Source: Chaenocephalus aceratus (taxonomy: Eukaryota > Chordata > Actinopteri > Perciformes > Channichthyidae). Taken from it: DNA of 64,000 nucleotides. Below, piece after piece: positions 1-33,000 of this stretch. The notes under the pieces were generated by a model. The model saw nothing but the letters and a program-made list of their open reading frames with translations, did not search any database and was not told where the DNA came from. The position numbers and the translations under genes are program-made. Numbering within the stretch: the first letter of the stretch is position 1; each line of letters opens with the position of its first letter. The stretch is taken from positions 22,040,441 through 22,104,440 of the forward strand of contig CM043798.1 of the NCBI GenBank assembly GCA_023974075.1, given 5' to 3'.

Positions 1-64
1 TGTGGTTGCTAGGATATTGTATGACATTGCAAGTGAATCAATAGTACCACCCCATGCACTCAAA

Positions 65-122
65 TTACTGAAGCATTAGTCACATTCAGAGAGTTACTGA
101 AGCATTAGTCACATTCAGAGAG
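65..122. repeat. 29-bp direct tandem duplication
   Basis: Two exact head-to-tail copies of a 29-bp unit starting ttactgaagcattagtcaca occupy 65-93 and 94-122. A TG microsatellite follows immediately. Confidence 0.9.
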
Positions 123-127
123 TTACA

Positions 128-129
<2 letters not shown>

Positions 130-161
<32 letters not shown>
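130..161. repeat. (TG)n microsatellite
   Basis: About 16 uninterrupted GT dinucleotides. Open frames made of CVCVCV repeats across it are artefacts. Confidence 0.97.
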
Positions 162-162
<1 letters not shown>

Positions 163-1525
163 TCCGTCCGTAGGTCGTTGGCAAATAGTCTTTTTACATC
201 CTTACAAAATGATATGAGACATCGCTGTGAATTGCCTGTTCTGTTTATATTCGGGCTTTTCAGAATTTGTAGACTGTATCTAACTCGGTTCAGCTTGTCT
301 CAAAAGGAAAAAAAGTATTTGCAATTGATTATTGGGTTTTCCTTTTTTGTGTGCGCGAGATAGGTAAAGCATGTATCTGCGTGCTCAGCCCATAGTAGGT
401 ATGCGCTGCATGTAGTTTGACCAGTCGGGGCACAGTTTTCACATCGCGTCACCCAGAATTGTTCCAGGCAGGGAGAGCAAATCTGGCTTCCGAGACACAG
501 ACGGAAACACAAACCAGTTCCTGGTGACACAGTAGTGTGTGATGTACAGCTGTTTAGGTTTGGCAGTACAATGTGCTACTACTGAAGAACGGCTCATTTC
601 AGATAGGCGGTGGTTTTTAAACAGGATAAATAAAAAACAATGCGTGTTTGGTTAGTGTTGAGCAGGAAGTACTGTAATAAATATGATACGTTTTGTTTTG
701 TTAAATGTATTGCACAATTTCAAAATCAATACTGCATTTGAACTATTTACATTTCAACTTCCAATACATCACAAATTGACAATTTCCACAAGTACATTTT
801 GTTCAATAAAAAGACATTGAAAACGTTGTTCTACTAGAAGTGATCGAGTACTATACATCAAACATAGCCAAATTGATAATGGACTTTTGAAGTTGAAGAA
901 TATCAATATTAGTTTGAAAAAATCCCATACAGTATATGTCTGGGGGTTCACAAACCACCTGCTGTGGTTTATTTGATATACTTTATTATGCCAATAGTAT
1001 TTTCATAACAATCTCTAAGAAACTTGATCTTATTTTTTTTTCTGTGCTCTTGGCTGATTCCTAGTGGGCATAGTTATGTTATAAAAAGATGATGTCACTT
1101 TTTCTAGACTATCAAAACTTAAACAAGGAATGCATTAGAATATGGTACCACACGTAGGCTATCTGCAAAAAAATAGTGTTAAATGTAGAGTAGCTAATGA
1201 GAAAGTATTTATTTTCTATCTGTAACTAAAACTCCTTCAGATGTAACCATTCAATGTTGCATACAATTAATAGTTTTAAATAAGGCATTAAGGCGTGTCT
1301 ATACAAAATCAATAATTTCTCTGTCTGAGAGGGCAAAAATAGGGCAGATCTTAGATGCAGTATAGAGATATAAAAGTTGGAAGCAGCGAAGCGTGACTGT
1401 CTCTCTGCCGTCTGTCATTTAAAGAAACGAATGAGGTTTACTAATCCAAATGTCACAAAAGAACATTGTTTCACCTGGAGAGCTGCATGCCAGGCTTGAC
1501 ATTCCTCATCTTTGACTTTTCCCCA

Positions 1526-1548
1526 GTGTGTGTGTGTGTGTGTGTGTC
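1526..1548. repeat. (TG)n microsatellite
   Basis: A short run of about 11 GT dinucleotides inside the first visible stk10 intron. Confidence 0.9.
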
Positions 1549-2599
1549 TGTGAGCATGACATATGCACTCATACACATTTTTTGAAACTATGCATACCTC
1601 CACAGTTTCTCATATTCTTCTTTACCTGGGCTGTTATTTTTTACACCTTTTGTACCTATACTCCTCAGAATGGCTTTGTCTGAACTGAAACTCCACTCCC
1701 TGTCCAGTACCACGTCAATACTTTGACACTGTTGTCATAGCAGGAGGATTAAACTAAGAATGACATCATATAACTGCACACCACCTAGGTTTGATCTTTG
1801 AGCATGTGGAATGAAAACTGCTCTTAACAGGATTCTTACGAAATCCTGTGGTGTCTTTATTGTCTTTGGTCCTACTTTTGAAACTTTAGAGGGTTTTCTG
1901 ACAGCCGGTGTGTCAGAGAGAAACTGACTATGAAAGGAGAGCAAATTAAGTTGATGGAAGTTGCTATTGGCCAACAAGTCACCATTTAGGGAGTGTCTTT
2001 TTTCTTGCCCGTCTCCCTCTCGCTTTGTGTGTTTTTACTTCACTGCTGAACTGGTATTATACGTTTTGGCAGTGTGTTCCAGGAAGTGTGTATCATTACA
2101 GCCTGACAGGTTATCACACACTTGAGTTGCAATCCAGATGTCCACTTTGTGAAGTGTGTATAGTACTTTCCCCACAGAGATATATATGGGTTTTTGACTG
2201 ATGTAGAGCAGGAGGAGCTCTCCAGGTAGTGATGACACAATATAAACGTCTCATCTTCTTTGCTTCCGACAATTCACTAACAATTTAACAAATGATAAAA
2301 CAAATCCTTCTCTGATGAACATAATGTTGAATTATCAATGTTTACCGTTTTCACTTTTCATTATTAGTGGAGTGTTATCTGTTGGTTGTTAATTAACTTA
2401 AGCTTACATATTCTAGTCAGCGAATAATAAACATTATTTAACAGTATTGTTTAACATTTGATAGTAATGTGTTGAGATGTATTGGTATAGTCGAAGGAAA
2501 TATGCCCTTTGATAATGTATAAATGTAAGTTTGTGCATGTTCTGCTGATCAAAAGTGACCCGTTGTTCCTGTAGCTCCATATGAATGCCTGAAAAGAAT

Positions 2600-3275
2600 A
2601 GATCTAGGATTAAAAGACTAATGTCACAGCAGGATTTGGAAAAACTTGTCCATGCCTTTTATCTTCAGTCGACTCGACTACTGCAATGGTGTCTTCACAG
2701 GTCTCACTAAAAAATCTATTAGAAAGCTGCCGCTGCTCGAGTCCTCACTAACACTAAGAAAGTGGATCACATCACTCCTGTTCTGAAGTCTTTACACTGG
2801 CTTCCTGTGTGTCAAAGAATAGATTTCAAAATACTGCTGCTGGTTTATAAAGCACTGAATGGTTTAGGCCCAAAATACATTACTGACCTCCTGATAAATT
2901 ATGAACCATCCAGATCTCTCAGGTCTTCAGGGACTGGTCAGCTTTCTGTCCCCAGAGTCAGAACTAAACATGGAGAAGCAGCGTTCAGTTGTTATGCTCC
3001 AAATATCTGGAACAAACTCCCAGAAACCTGCAGGTCCGCTGCAACTCTGACTACTTTTAAATCCAGGCTGAAGACTTTTCTTTTTGTCGCTGCTTTTAAT
3101 TGAACTATTCATATCTTAGACTGCACTGTAACTTTTATCCATGTATTTTTTCTTTTAATGTTTATTTTATTAGCTTTTCTTTTTTAATGCTTAATGTCTT
3201 TCATTTTTTGTAAAGCACTTTGAATTACCTTGTGTTGAAAAGTGCTATATAAATAAACTTGCATTGCCTTGAAAA
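2600..3275 (+). mobile_element. 5'-truncated L2-like LINE fragment
   Basis: The frame at 2762-3103 encodes the C-terminal end of a LINE reverse-transcriptase polyprotein: HITPVLKSLHWLPVCQRIDF, then KALNGLGPKYITDLL. The upstream part reads as a frame-broken continuation (LEKLVHAFI..SRLDYCNG). The 3' end has the L2-typical gtgctatataaataaa tail. There is no RT core or endonuclease, so this is an inactive remnant in a stk10 intron, sense to the gene. Confidence 0.85.
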
Positions 3276-3368
3276 AGTAGAGGGAGTTGTCAAGTGTGTT
3301 TATACAGTATATTCATAAAGCTGGGTCAAGTTTAACCTCACCCTCGCTCCCTCCCCTTCATTCCCCAG

Positions 3369-24586
<21,218 letters not shown>

Positions 24587-26235
24587 AGCACGAAAACGTT
24601 GACGTTGCACAATATCTCCTGGCCACCAAAAACACCCATTCAACCACAGGTGTTTCAATGGCCTGCTGCCTTAGTTTGAATTTGCCTTGTCTGTAACGCA
24701 TACCCATCCCTTTATTAGGTTCTTTTAATGTTTTAGTGAGTTTTTATGTTTTAAGTAATGTTTAAAGTTTATTTTTCTTTCTTTAAAAAAGGGTTGTTGT
24801 ATTTAATGGGGATAAAACTCGTTGTGTGCTGCACATGGATCATTGCATAGCATCTGCTTTCATACAGCGTTTGGATTTCTTTTCTTTTGTCAAACTAATA
24901 ATCAGTAAATAAGCAAAAGTAGTATTTGGTTGGGAGGATTAGTTTTTTTCTTAAGGAAGGAAGACCGTTTGTCTTTTATGAAAGCTGGTGAGCCGGTACA
25001 TAAGCACTTTTTGTTAACCATTGCCTTCTTCCAAATATCATGACCAAAAATGCACCCAAATGTACTACTACTTACTAGTAAGTCAAATTTTCTGACCTAT
25101 GTTTTTACTTTTTCTGTATGGCTTTGCTCATTGACCTGTAAACCCATAAGGCAGCCGATGTCATACAGCAGCTAGACTCTGCTTTTATTTATTTTCACTG
25201 AAAAAGAACAACCTTATCAAGACTAATCACTGTAAATGTTAATTTAATTGTTTTTCTTTTTTTAACACCATTGGTATGGAGCATGTGCTTAGTGCTTATA
25301 ATGTTGTATCTTATTTGAAATGGGGGATGAGGCTTAATCCTGATCAAACTTTTAATTTGTTTCTTTTTAATGATTACTAAAGAATGAGGTTTGACCAGAG
25401 TAGGGTCAAATACCTTGTTTCTTTCTACTGTTTTTTTTTTACTGTAAGTTCAGTCACACTGGATGGGGAAGTGAACTGATGAAGCCAAAGCAAAATACTG
25501 TTGTTCAATGAAGGACATTAGATAGGGATTTTAATTTGAATAAAACAATATGTATTAGGTTTATAATTGTTATACCATGCGCAGTGAATGTACTGCCTGC
25601 TAACCAAAGTGCAATATTCCATATCTGTCTTTGCTAAGCTTAAAGAGGTTTATTTTGTATTAAACTTTGCCTTCAATTGCACTGAGAGGGGGAAATATAT
25701 GAAGAGTTAATCTCCATCAAATAGGTGTAATAAACCTCTTGAAAGAAAGAGCATTGCTAGGAAATTCTCAATTCTTCATAATCATTACTTTATGGAAGGC
25801 AATCATTTATATTTTTCACTTATTTTGGATCATAACTCTTCATATCATGTTGAAGGGAGTGCAACAATTTAGCCTGCTGTTAGATGCGTCTAGATGTTTA
25901 ATTTTAAACCTAAAGTTTGCAGCTGAGGAAAGTGTTGCATTGTTTAGTGAGAGAAAGTGTTTTTATTTTAAAGCAATTTGACCTAGATATTTACTTTGAA
26001 CTGGGTCAGCAATCAGGTACAGCTTTATCTCTCTCTCTCCTCACATTTTCCCAAAAGTATTTAAATTTGTTGTAAAAATGATCTTTTCTGTCATGTTTAA
26101 TGGCTCCATGTATGCCTTCCTCTCTGTTGCAGTTTGTGATATTATTTGTATTGAGGGGTTGTGAGTGTGAATGAAACTGTATCAGAAGGAACCACTGTTG
26201 TAAATAACTCTTAATAAAGGCAGATTTTCTAAATA
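24587..26235 (+). other. stk10: stk10 3' UTR
   Basis: This AT-rich, gene-free stretch follows the stk10 stop codon. The most distal plausible poly(A) signal is AATAAA at 26213-26218. Earlier AATAAA hexamers near 25540 and 25729 could give shorter mRNAs. The length of about 1.65 kb is inferred; no transcript is available. Confidence 0.7.
26213..26218 (+). promoter_or_regulatory. Putative stk10 poly(A) signal
   Basis: A canonical AATAAA lies 1.6 kb past the stk10 stop. It sits just before the repeat-rich spacer that separates stk10 from sh3pxd2b. Confidence 0.6.
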
Positions 26236-26279
26236 GTGGACTGTTGCATAGGCTCTTTTATGAGTGGCAGTGAACATTG

Positions 26280-26510
26280 GAAAAAAGTCATAGTATGTCA
26301 AACATTTAAGAAATAGATTAATTCAATACAAATTCATAGTATGTCTGAAAATATGAAAAAAATCATAGTATGTGGAACATTTTGAAAAAAATCATAGTAT
26401 GAAAAAAGTCTTAGTTTAATTAATCGAAAAAGGTCATGTCGTAAAATGTCAAAGTTATAGTACTGTATGTCGAAAAAAAAAAAGTAATAGTTAGTTGAAA
26501 AATGAAATGG
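26280..26510. repeat. Degenerate 'aaaatcatagtatgt' repeats in intergenic spacer
   Basis: At least five imperfect copies of a short A-rich motif containing tcatagtatgt occur here (for example near 26288, 26335, 26365 and 26392, decaying afterwards). The array occupies the spacer between the two convergent genes. It contains no reading frame of note. Confidence 0.7.
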
Positions 26511-26715
26511 GAGTACTCTCTTGCCGACAAAAGATGGCCATATAAACTCTACAGGGATAATATGAGATGTGGAATGGGGCAACAAGAAAGAATAATCTAA
26601 CAATGTTTTACTCTGAGTAAAAAATGAAACAACTTTAAGCAGTGACCGTTTTTCTTGGGATATTTGAAATATGAATTCTGAGACAGTAAAACAACTGGAT
26701 TGAAAAATCTGAAAC

Positions 26716-26722
26716 TTTTATT
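26716..26722 (-). promoter_or_regulatory. Putative sh3pxd2b poly(A) signal
   Basis: The reverse complement reads AATAAAA, about 1.8 kb downstream of the sh3pxd2b stop on the minus strand. It is followed by the intergenic repeat spacer. It is the most distal clean hexamer I see before stk10 transcripts would be reached. Confidence 0.5.
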
Positions 26723-28500
26723 GACTTAAGCAACATGAGACTTTATGTAATGAAAAGTACATAGCAAAAAAAGTATATATGATTACAATACTGAAATGAT
26801 GACGCCATCAACCCATACATTTTTCTTACCCCGTTCTGTACCTGCCTTTTGTCCTCATGAAATAACCCCCGACAATAAAATGTTCTGTCTGGGAACCTTC
26901 AGCATTTTTCTGTATTAAACACGAACATAAGGTGACAACATTATACTGTAGCGACTAAAAGCGGTGTTACAGCTTGTAGCCTTGTCTGATTGTTTAGCAA
27001 ATAATTCACTTATTTTTTATGTTCCAATTTTGCTTATTTATTTAGCAAACCTAACAATGTATGTAGACAATAATTTCTCGACAACCTGGTGAGAAATGAG
27101 CATCCAGTTCACATAATTCTTTAGGTTACTTTCAACAAAAACGACACTGCTCTTTATACGTCCTCTTATTAGCAAATCCCATAATTCCAACAACTCAATT
27201 CCTTCTTGGCTCTTTCTTCCTCTTCCTCAGTACAGAGTAAAATAGATGACAGAATGACCATCAAAGAAAAAGTGACAACAGCTAAGATATGCCTTTCATT
27301 TCTGTACAATAAAAAATATTTAGCTATACTGACCATGCTTGATACCAGTCAAGCATTAATGTCAAACATTATTTTTATACAATGGTCATTCTTTGCTGTT
27401 ATTTTAGCACCAGACTTTGGTTAAAGAAAGACTTTACACTTACAATATTGTAAATCATTGCACAGATCACTGTAGGTCACCAATTTCTTAGGTCAGACAT
27501 CTGATACAGATTTGCAGATGTGCTCTTTAAGTCCCATTTCACACCTTTTTTTTTTGGGTGCAATATAACATGATTGTGGTAAAATACGTTCACACAGAGA
27601 TTCTTTGAAACGTTTTAGTTTGTTTGCTCTAGCCTCATCTTTACATGGGTGAATATGTGTTAGTGAGTATAAAAAATACACCGCTAATGTGTGAAATAAA
27701 ATGCACTGTGGCATTCCTCCCCTTCGTTCAGCGTGTGCAAACCTCAAAATGGTTTTGTGTGAAATGACGGGAAAAGTGCACATCTGTTACAAGTCACTGC
27801 AACCACAATTATACAGCCAACAAAATAAAGCAATACATTAGCAGAAAACCTTATATGCATGTTTCTAGTATAACAAACAGTATTCTACTCGGCAACAATG
27901 TCTGTTTTAGTCATTTCTGATAGCACTAAAAAGCCCAAATGTAGTCGTGGAACTCCCCCAGTGAGTTCATGTGCAATCTTTGTCTACAGCTGGATTTGAA
28001 CACCTTGCATTTTCTCCTATGATGTAAAAGTTTGATATTTTTGTCAAACAACAAGGACTATGTCTACAGTTGCATACAGTCTAATAAGCACTGAAGCACT
28101 TTGCATATAATATAGAGGCACGATATCATAGAAGGCATGGGTAAAGAATCATTATCTGCTTTATGTCTGTGTTAGGCTAGACTCTAGAATAGGGATCCTA
28201 AGTAAAAGCAAGACTGACACAGGCTGGGACTAGAATACTGCAACAAAAGCAAAACACTTCTTACATGTAAAATTGAAATAAAAACCAAAGAACGTAAACA
28301 TCATAGGAAACAACAAGGTCAAGTGTTATTGCTGGTTCAGTTTGAGTAATCTTTTTTATCAAAATGAAACAAATGTCACTTAAAACAGTTATTTAAAAAA
28401 AAAAAGGTACCTATAAATAAAAAATGCCTATTAGCTACAAAGTAGTGATATTTAGTTTGTTTGTTTAATCATGTGGTCATGGATTTGAGAGCACATCGCA
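26716..28500 (-). other. sh3pxd2b: sh3pxd2b 3' UTR
   Basis: This gene-free, AT-rich stretch lies downstream of the sh3pxd2b stop codon. Its extent is inferred from the distal poly(A) hexamer at 26716-26722. Open frames inside it are short and unsupported. Confidence 0.6.
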
Positions 28501-30027
28501 CTAAGGTTTCTTGCTCAGGTAATTCGAGGGGATCCAGGTCTCGACTTCCTGTCCTACATTCTTACAGAACCACCAGCCGCTGCTGTTTTTCTCCATCACT
28601 TCAAACACCGTACCCACCTTGAAGCTGGATGTTTGGTCATCCCCTTCAAAGTCTGCCACCGCTAAATACAGCTCATCCTTACTGGGCTCCATAAGTAACG
28701 GTGGAAGCTTGTCCTTGGGGGGGCCGGGCTTCAACTGAGGCTTGGGAGGAACCGGGACTTTATTACATTTGGGCTCTTCTTTATCTTTATTAGGAGGTGG
28801 CAGCATAAACCCCTTTGGTTTAGGTGGAGGGGGTCTGCTGAGGCTGGGTGGGGGGCCTTTGGGATGGTCCTGGATTTCTCTTAGAGCAGGTGGAGGCTTG
28901 GACTCGGTCGGGCTGGACGGGTCCGTCTTCTTTGGAGGTGGAGGTCTCCTTGGAAGCATATTGGGGGGTCTCTGTGGGGGTTCCTTGTGGGGAGGCACTG
29001 CTGGTTTTGCCGGAGGAGGTGAGATCTCCAGGCTGTGACCATTTATGTGTTTTGGGGGGAGTTTTGGCTCGTCGCAGTGCTTACCATTGCTGAGAGTAGG
29101 GATACGATGGGGGGGAGAGCTGGGGGGTGCAGAGGGATGGGAACTTTTTTCTGCTGTTGTGGCACCATTCTGAAAGTTTGCCTCTGAGCTGGGATCTGCA
29201 GGTTTTGAAGGCCTCAGTTTGCTTCTCAGGTTAGTGATGTCGAGTTTGTTTTCTGCCGGAGGATCTGGCTTTGCAGCTGGAACCGGTTTAGGTCGGATCG
29301 ATGGCTTCGGTTTCATAAACACTGCGGGGCCGGCTGCATCTGGTTTCTCCTCCTGTGCTTCTACTTTGGGTTTTGGCGGCTGCCTAGGTACGGGTTTCAG
29401 ATTAAACTTCTTCACCTCCTTGGCAGAGATCTTGTGTCCACATTCAAGACCCATCTCATTCCGGAGGTGAAGTACTTTGCTCTTATCTTCTTTCTTGTTC
29501 TCAGGTGGTTTGTCCGGTTTGAAGGGGGCTGCTTTGGGTGGAACCAGCGGCATGATGACCCCAGGAGCTGGGGGTTTTGGAGGCAAAGGTTTGGAAAGAT
29601 CAGGCCTCGGTTTCTCCGATACCTCCAAATCAAAACTCTTATTAATGGACTCCCTTCGAGGAGGCAGAGCTGGTTTCTCTTCAGCTGGAGGGGCTGATGG
29701 GGCTGGAGGTAAAAGCCCAGTAAGGGTAGGGGGAACTTTGCTGGCACTGGCCTTCCAATCTCTCAGCTTAGGCCGGGCACATGAATCGGGGGCAGTGGTT
29801 GGCTCATCTGGTAAAGGCTTGGACCAGCTGTCATCTGTGCCTGAAACATTTGAAGAACCACCATTTTCCAGTCTCAGCTTCTCCATCTCATTGGGCAGAG
29901 GGGCAAGGAAGTTAGGGCGCACCGCATTGCTGGTCTTCTTGTACTTGTCGATAAAGGTGGCAGGGGCCCAGCCCTCTTTGTCATCAATCTGGATGTACCA
30001 CCAACCACCATTATTCTTCTCTATCAC
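28501..30027 (-). CDS. sh3pxd2b: sh3pxd2b terminal exon: SH3-3 end, proline-rich region, SH3-4
   Basis: This 508-residue open frame begins [20 protein letters not shown], which completes SH3-3. It continues through a long Pro/Lys-rich stretch with many PxxP motifs and [19 protein letters not shown] and [14 protein letters not shown] blocks shared with Tks4. It ends with SH3-4 ([20 protein letters not shown]) and [10 protein letters not shown] before TAG. The opposite strand has long open frames only because of the G/C-rich codon pattern. Confidence 0.97.
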   Translation of the reverse strand: MIEKNNGGWWYIQIDDKEGWAPATFIDKYKKTSNAVRPNFLAPLPNEMEKLRLENGGSSNVSGTDDSWSKPLPDEPTTAPDSCARPKLRDWKASASKVPPTLTGLLPPAPSAPPAEEKPALPPRRESINKSFDLEVSEKPRPDLSKPLPPKPPAPGVIMPLVPPKAAPFKPDKPPENKKEDKSKVLHLRNEMGLECGHKISAKEVKKFNLKPVPRQPPKPKVEAQEEKPDAAGPAVFMKPKPSIRPKPVPAAKPDPPAENKLDITNLRSKLRPSKPADPSSEANFQNGATTAEKSSHPSAPPSSPPHRIPTLSNGKHCDEPKLPPKHINGHSLEISPPPAKPAVPPHKEPPQRPPNMLPRRPPPPKKTDPSSPTESKPPPALREIQDHPKGPPPSLSRPPPPKPKGFMLPPPNKDKEEPKCNKVPVPPKPQLKPGPPKDKLPPLLMEPSKDELYLAVADFEGDDQTSSFKVGTVFEVMEKNSSGWWFCKNVGQEVETWIPSNYLSKKP

Positions 30028-33000
30028 CTGGTGGGTAAAAAAAGGATTGACTTCAATTTAATATATAAATTAATTAAAACATTTACAAAACCAAATATTT
30101 TTGCAATATTGTTTTTTTTTTTTTTAAAGTGCTGCACCCACCTCAACTTTGATTCCAGCTTGGAAGCTTATACCATCAGGGATTGTGGTCTGGAAGTCTG
30201 CTATGGTGTAGAACTCTTCCTCAACCAGGGGAGCAACCGGTGGCTTGGGGAGGTGTGTACCACGTGGCTGTGGAATGTGAGAAAGAAGCATAAAAGGTTA
30301 ACTTTTACTTTCCTATATAATACAAATGTGTACATCTGAGATTTTAACTGGATCTCTTACAATAGTAAGATCTCTACGTGGAGGAGGTCGGTGTCTTAAT
30401 CCCACTTCTGTGGAGGAAAAACATTTAGTCATCAATCATTTGGTCAATAAATAAGGTGTACATTTGCAAAGCAGTTTTATTTGTATTAATTCATATTACA
30501 CAGGGTTTTTCGGCTTAGAGTACTCGTTATGCTCACTGTAAACTAGAGTTAATCACTACCTTGTCAAATACTTCAATGTTTATCGTTTAACGTACCATAA
30601 TATTTTTGTATACTTCTAAGATTGTGTGTACGTTTTTTTTCATTACAGACAAACAGCTATACATCATATCGAGTGATGGAGCAGCAAAAAGTATAAAAAG
30701 CAAAGGACAATTTATATTATTTGAAGTTCACTTACTGAGTTTGTTCTCAGAAAAAAAGGACAGTCTGTTTTCTTTTTGGCTGTTGTCTTGGTTCTCTTTG
30801 GCTGCATTGTTTTGTTGGTTCTGCTTAGAAAGCCCATCTAAGTCATTGGTGCTGGCATGAGCAGCAGCGCCCGCTGTCTGCTTCTGGCCCTGGAGGTCGG
30901 TCTTCTTCAGGTAGGAGGCCGGGGCCCAGCCCTCAAGACCCTGATACCTGAGAGGGGGAAAGATGTGGCTTTAGAAACACTGAAACTGGCTGTGTTGACC
31001 TTACAGGCTTGAGGTGGTTTGAGGTTAAGTATTTGTTTTTCCTTTATCATTATCTAAGCTCTGATGTCCCATTTCCAGAGCTTTTCACCCATCATTGATT
31101 TATTACCTGATCTTCCACCAGCCCTCCAGGTTCTTTTGAATCACCTCGACAATCATGCCTCTCTCCAGGTCGATCTCATCTTGGTCTCTGGCCGAGTACG
31201 GGTAAATCACTGTATACTTCTCATCTGCATTCATAAAAACACAGTTTAGTTGGATATCAGAACTTGAAGTCTGTCTTTCTGTACACAGGTTTACACAAAG
31301 CGGAGCAACAATAAATGCAGGATAATGGTATGGGAGACAAGAAACACAGTGGCAGACTCGGATTGCAATGGCTTTAAGCGTTTTAAAGTCTAACTGAGTT
31401 TAAAAAATATAAACGTGTTGATATTTGTAGGCAGTGAAATTGTCTGTCTGTTTAAAAAGGTTTTAAAATATGTTCTCATACCAACACTGTTACTATGTAA
31501 TTTAGGATCAAAGTGCTTCAGATTTACATGAGCTAACTGATTTGAATGAGGCAAGGCTTGAGCAGCATCATGTGGAGAGAGTAGATACACACATGTGCAA
31601 CACACAAAACACACAAACATCCTCCACAAATATTAAACACAAACAGGACAAACTTGCTACTGTACTTCTATTATTTATACTGTTATTATGTATTATAGAT
31701 ATTTTTTGTGGAACTGTGGTTTAATCAGATGTTTACTTCCTGTTAACGCAAACTATATTTTGTTCAATTATCAGAGTGAAATAAACAATCTACTTTACAT
31801 GCAAGGATTTAATTTGCATGCTCGGATCTGTCATGCAACAAACATGTCATGAATACACATGGACAAACAAACATGCACTCAGTTGAGCATGTGCACACAC
31901 ACATTGAGAATAGGGGGAGAAGAAAGGCGTGCGCTCCACCTTGCCCAAAACCAGTGCCGAATAGATCCCCTAATGTCCTGCGACGACCCATGTGCCTCGG
32001 CAGTGACCAGAATCTCCGAGGCACTGACATCCCAGCACAGTAAGTGGGGCAAAATAGGAAGTGAACGTTATACACGCCATCTGAAGGATGTTTCTTTAAT
32101 CTTAATTGAAAGTATTTTCAGTACTGGCGGGCCTAGTATAACTGACACTCTCTTAGTATATCTTTTTAAATATTAGTGTCACTTAATCAATCCATGCTTT
32201 ATGGTATATTTAGTTACCTCTGATTCCCTTTTCCAATCTGTATGAACCAGCACGTTGGTAAAACTATTAGACCCTGCTATTGTCACAGAGGGTTTTATTG
32301 TATAACCTGTTCTTTCAAGAATTAGTTAAGATCTGTGAGGCCATCTTAGCCCCTATCATTATTATATTGCATTTAGCTGACGCTTTTATCCAAAGCGACT
32401 TACAATAAGTGCGTTCGACCAACAAAATACAAACTTGAAGAAAACAGAATCATATAAGTACATCAGGCTTCATAGAGCAAAAACATTTCAAGTGCTACTC
32501 AACTGGCTTTAGATAAGCCAGCCCTTTATTAGTATATAAGTGCTTTGTTAATAGTTCTATCGCTCGAAGTGGAGTCGAAAGAGATGAGTTTTCAGTCTGC
32601 GCCGGAAGGTGTGTATCATTGTTTTAGGAGTATCCTTAAACAATACTTATTATTCCTTGAAGACTTGCTGACCTGACTCAGACTAGCATAAGGACAACGT
32701 CATCATACTTTATTGTGCTTTGTACTTGCCCTCATTGCAAATGTATTTGCTTCATATCAGTGAAATAGATGTTGTAAGGATTGACTCAAGGGCTCAGACG
32801 GTACAATACAATATATGTCTTAAACAAAGACTATGGTCATTAAACATTACATTTGTTCCCCACATCTGCACATTTTGTAATCTTGACTTCTGCTACTTTT
32901 AATATATGGTGTCTTGTGTGTGCCAAAGACGTGGCACTCAAGGTTTTAAAAGGAGCGGGAAAATGACAGAACAAAAAGGTTATTTATTATTGAACTTCTG

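Larger units (their letters stand above)
1..3368. other. stk10 intron (upstream part)
   Basis: This AT-rich intron sequence lies before the first visible stk10 exon. It contains a 29-bp tandem duplication, TG microsatellites and an L2 LINE fragment. I searched for the N-lobe exons (VYKAKNKETG and AAAKVIETKSEEELEDYI-like segments) and did not see them. Confidence 0.7.

Noticed and set aside
29477..30061. A 194-codon + strand open frame opposite the last sh3pxd2b exon
   Set aside because: It is Gly/Ser-rich and mirrors the proline-rich coding sequence on the other strand, so it is a shadow frame with no independent support.
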